Part shown: positions 4,665-6,861 of the stretch, one piece after another
Layout: each line of letters starts with the position of its first letter
Position numbering within the stretch: the stretch's first letter is position 1
Assembly (NCBI GenBank): GCA_025455285.1
Contig: JALOMU010000083.1
Coordinates: 1-6,861, forward strand
Length of the DNA: 6,861 nt
Direction of reading: 5' to 3'
DNA from: Flavihumibacter sp.
GTDB taxonomy: Bacteria > Bacteroidota > Bacteroidia > Chitinophagales > Chitinophagaceae
Notes under the pieces: generated by a model
What the model was told of the DNA's origin: nothing
Database searches by the model: none
What the model saw: the letters and a program-made list of their open reading frames with translations, nothing else
Made by a program: the position numbers and the translations under genes

Positions 4665-5858
4665 ATGACATCGAAAAAAGTTGTACTCGGATTTAGCGGC
4701 GGACTCGACACTACTTATTGCGCAAAGTACCTGTTTGAAGAACTGGGTTATGAAGTGCATTCCATTATCGTAAATACAGGCGGATTTACAGAAGAAGAAC
4801 TATCGAAGGTTGAAGCACATGCCAAAGCTTTAGGTGTGAAATCACACACCAGTGTGAATGCAGTCAAAAACTATTACGATCGGATCATTCAATACCTTGT
4901 GTTTGGAAATGTGTTGAAGAATAATACCTACCCGCTGAGTGTATCAGCAGAGCGGCTGATCCAGGCAATTCATATTGCAGAACATGCAAAAAAGATCGGA
5001 GCGGATGCAGTGGCGCATGGAAGCACTGGTGCGGGTAACGACCAGGTTCGGTTTGATATGGTTTTTCATATCATGATTCCGGATCTGCCCATTCTTACAC
5101 CGATCAGGGATCTGCAACTGAGTCGCGAAGCTGAAATCGACTACCTCAAAGCGCGTGATGTTGAAATGAATTTTGAAAAGGCACAATACTCAATCAATAA
5201 GGGTCTATGGGGTACCAGTGTGGGTGGAAAGGAAACTCTGCACAGCAAAGGCATATTGCCGGAAGAAGCCTGGCCAACACAGGTAAGCAAAACCCAACCA
5301 GAAGAAGTGGTCCTGCATTTTGAAAAAGGTCACCTAACGGGCATCAATGGGCGCAGTTATGATCATCCGGTGGAAGCCATCCAGGCATTACAGGCGATTG
5401 CAGGCCCATTTGGAATAGGAAGAGATATCCATGTAGGTGATACTATCATCGGGATAAAGGGGCGAGTTGGATTTGAAGCAGCCGCTCCGATGGTAATATT
5501 AAAAAGTCATCATGCACTCGAGAAACACGTACTAACCAAATGGCAATTAAGCTGGAAAGACCAACTGGCACAGTTTTACGGGAACTGGATGCATGAGGGA
5601 CAAATTCTGGATCCGGTAATGCGGGATATTGAGGCCTTTTTGCAGCATTCCCAGGAGACAGTGACAGGTGATGTTTTTGTGCAGTTGCATCCTTATCGGT
5701 TCCAGATCATCGGAATTGAATCAAAATACGATCTGATGTCGAGCAAATTTGGAAAATATGGTGAGATGAACAGCGGCTGGACAGGACAGGATGTGAGAGG
5801 CTTTAGTAAGATTTTCGGAAACCAGACGGCGATCTGGAAGGCGGTGAATGGAGAGTGA
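4665..5858 (+). CDS. argG: Argininosuccinate synthase
   Basis: This 397-residue enzyme condenses citrulline with aspartate using ATP to give argininosuccinate, the penultimate step to arginine. The PP-loop SGGLDT is at 11-16 after the strand KKVVLGF. The citrulline/aspartate-binding segment GSTGAGNDQVRFD is at 119-131 (usual form GxTGKGNDQVRFE) and SINKGLWGTSVGG at 176-188 matches the SxxxNLWGxS region. The common LEDP continuation is replaced by KETLHSKG, which I associate with the Bacteroidota-type subfamily. Length is normal and no key residue is obviously missing. It follows the GNAT gene by 14 bases, with only a weak GAAG before the ATG, and is presumably co-transcribed. A repeat array separates it from argC. 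Confidence 0.97.
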   Translation: MTSKKVVLGFSGGLDTTYCAKYLFEELGYEVHSIIVNTGGFTEEELSKVEAHAKALGVKSHTSVNAVKNYYDRIIQYLVFGNVLKNNTYPLSVSAERLIQAIHIAEHAKKIGADAVAHGSTGAGNDQVRFDMVFHIMIPDLPILTPIRDLQLSREAEIDYLKARDVEMNFEKAQYSINKGLWGTSVGGKETLHSKGILPEEAWPTQVSKTQPEEVVLHFEKGHLTGINGRSYDHPVEAIQALQAIAGPFGIGRDIHVGDTIIGIKGRVGFEAAAPMVILKSHHALEKHVLTKWQLSWKDQLAQFYGNWMHEGQILDPVMRDIEAFLQHSQETVTGDVFVQLHPYRFQIIGIESKYDLMSSKFGKYGEMNSGWTGQDVRGFSKIFGNQTAIWKAVNGE

Positions 5859-5880
5859 GACGTCAGACGTGAAACGTGAG
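5855..5880. repeat. Short ACGTGAG/ACGTCAG repeats at the end of argG
   Basis: The bases after and overlapping the argG stop read as near-repeats GTGAGACGTCAG, ACGTGAA, ACGTGAG. They abut the 15-bp array, much as the TTTCACC (GGTGAAA) repeats lie beside the matching array at 749-794, suggesting paired repeat modules. Confidence 0.5.
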
Positions 5881-5883
5881 AAG

Positions 5884-5943
5884 GGAAGATGGAGAAATGG
5901 AAGATGGAGGAATGGAAGATGGAGGAAAGGAGGATGGAGGAAA
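5884..5943. repeat. 15-bp purine-rich tandem repeat, four units (locus 2)
   Basis: Four contiguous 15-bp units: 5884-5898 (GGAAGATGGAGAAAT), 5899-5913 (GGAAGATGGAGGAAT), 5914-5928 (GGAAGATGGAGGAAA) and 5929-5943 (GGAGGATGGAGGAAA), then a decayed fifth (GGAAGACAAATAAAA). Neighbours differ by one base, indicating recent slippage. It fills the 109-base argG-argC gap and would be transcribed in the operon mRNA. The reverse strand has long open frames only because the period is a multiple of three. Confidence 0.9.
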
Positions 5944-5967
5944 GGAAGACAAATAAAAAAGAAGAAC

Positions 5968-6861
5968 ATGACAAAAATAACAGCAGGCATTATCGGTGGG
6001 GCGGGCTATACCGGTGGGGAGTTGATCCGGTTGCTGATTAATCACCCGGGTGTGGAGCTGAATTTTGTTCACAGCAAGAGCAGCGCTGGAAAACCGCTTT
6101 ATTCCGTACATGCTGATTTGATCGGAGATACGGAATTGCTTTTCACGGATTCGCTGGATACGAAAGTGGATTGCCTGTTTTTGTGCACGGGTCATGGCGA
6201 AGCGCGGAAATTCCTGGAAGCACATCCGCCTGCAGCAGGTACAAAGATCATTGATCTGTCGAATGATTTCCGGTTGAAAGAGAAATCTTCCCTGGGCAAC
6301 TGGAATTTCGTTTATGGATTACCGGAATTGAACCGGGATGCCATCCGCAAGGCAAATGCCATTGCCAATCCGGGTTGTTTTGCAACAGCTATCCAGTTAG
6401 GATTGTTGCCACTCGCCAAGGCTGGATTACTTGATGAAATCTATACCACTGGCATAACTGGTTCAACCGGAGCCGGTCAGGGATTGAGTGCCACTTCTCA
6501 TTTCAGTTGGAGAGCAAATAATATTCAGGCATATAAAACTCTGACCCATCAGCACCTGGGAGAGATCGGTGAATCCTTATTGCAGCTGCAACCGCAGAGT
6601 ACGATCGATCTGAGTTTTGTTCCCTGGAGAGGCGATTTTACCCGTGGCATCTTCATCAGTTCTACAATTCATATGGACTTACCTTATGAAGAGTTGCAGG
6701 CATTATATAAAGTTTTCTATTCGGATCATCCCTTCACAGTGGTTAGTACCGATCCAATCTACCTGAAACAAATTGTCAATACCAATAAAGCAATCGTGCA
6801 ACTTGAAAAAGTGGGTAGCAAACTTGTCATCCACAGTGCGATTGATAACCTCCTGAAAGGA
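5968..6861 (+). CDS. argC: N-acetyl(or succinyl)-gamma-glutamyl-phosphate reductase, 3' end cut by the window
   Basis: The visible 298 residues cover most of an enzyme usually about 320-345 long. It reduces N-acylglutamyl phosphate to the semialdehyde with NADPH, the third step of arginine synthesis. The Rossmann loop GGAGYTGGEL is at 10-19. The catalytic Cys137 lies in NPGCFATA (134-141), and the acid-base His region LTHQHLGEI (192-200) follows GSTGAGQG and HFSWRANN. All expected active-site segments are intact. ATG 5968 is the first start after the repeat array and gives the standard N-terminus (MTKITAGIIGGAGYTG), preceded by an A-rich stretch with weak GAAG. It is probably read from the same promoter as the GNAT and argG genes. 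Whether the natural substrate is acetylated or succinylated cannot be decided here. Confidence 0.96.
   Translation, partial: MTKITAGIIGGAGYTGGELIRLLINHPGVELNFVHSKSSAGKPLYSVHADLIGDTELLFTDSLDTKVDCLFLCTGHGEARKFLEAHPPAAGTKIIDLSNDFRLKEKSSLGNWNFVYGLPELNRDAIRKANAIANPGCFATAIQLGLLPLAKAGLLDEIYTTGITGSTGAGQGLSATSHFSWRANNIQAYKTLTHQHLGEIGESLLQLQPQSTIDLSFVPWRGDFTRGIFISSTIHMDLPYEELQALYKVFYSDHPFTVVSTDPIYLKQIVNTNKAIVQLEKVGSKLVIHSAIDNLLKG

Noticed and set aside
5884..5943. CRISPR-like array
   Set aside because: Units are contiguous with no spacers and only 15 bp long, so this is a simple tandem repeat.
5693..6225. Three overlapping minus-strand ORFs through the argG-argC gap
   Set aside because: They exist because the 15-bp repeat has no stop in those frames; the peptides are repetitive (FLHLP-like) and overlap argG and argC.

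Overview
The window looks like a piece of a Bacteroidota chromosome, probably Chitinophagaceae or a near relative (the family is an inference). Evidence: several promoters match the phylum's -33 TTG / -7 TAnnTTTG consensus, genes lack strong Shine-Dalgarno sites and have A-rich leaders, a tiny Lys/Ala/Pro histone H1-like protein is present, and a GNAT acyltransferase with a Cys-rich motif sits next to argG and argC, as in the arginine clusters of this phylum.

The left part (1-1905) is on the minus strand. Reading leftward from 1905 it holds rplU (bL21) and rpmA (bL27), then a histone H1-like gene built from Lys-Ala-Pro repeats and closed by a strong intrinsic terminator, then a 150-bp repeat-rich gap, then the N-terminal 245 residues of a PolX-family protein that runs off the left edge. 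Its polymerase site appears to have lost all three catalytic aspartates, so it is probably a non-canonical PolX. The rplU promoter matches the consensus well (TTTG-N19-TACCTTTG) and has an 8+8 bp inverted repeat between its two boxes.

The centre and right (2045-6861) are on the plus strand. A GH3-family adenylate-forming enzyme stands alone between its own -7 element and an intrinsic terminator. An arginine biosynthesis operon follows: promoter (3640-3673), a 34-codon leader ORF ending in a Pro/Arg-rich stretch (R-P-R-R-G-C-stop), a set of mutually exclusive RNA hairpins, then a GNAT (probable N-acylglutamate synthase, with a non-ATG start), argG, and argC, which is cut by the right edge. The three enzymes would supply pathway step 1 (acylation of glutamate), the acylglutamyl-phosphate reductase step and argininosuccinate synthesis.

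Two intergenic gaps, 5 kb apart, carry the same 15-bp purine-rich tandem repeat (consensus GGAAGAWGGAGGAAT), each beside short GTGA/TTTCACC-type repeats. The most interesting observations are the candidate arginine leader-peptide switch, the apparently catalytically dead PolX palm, the shared 15-bp repeats (one array lies inside the arg operon) and the palindrome in the ribosomal-protein promoter.
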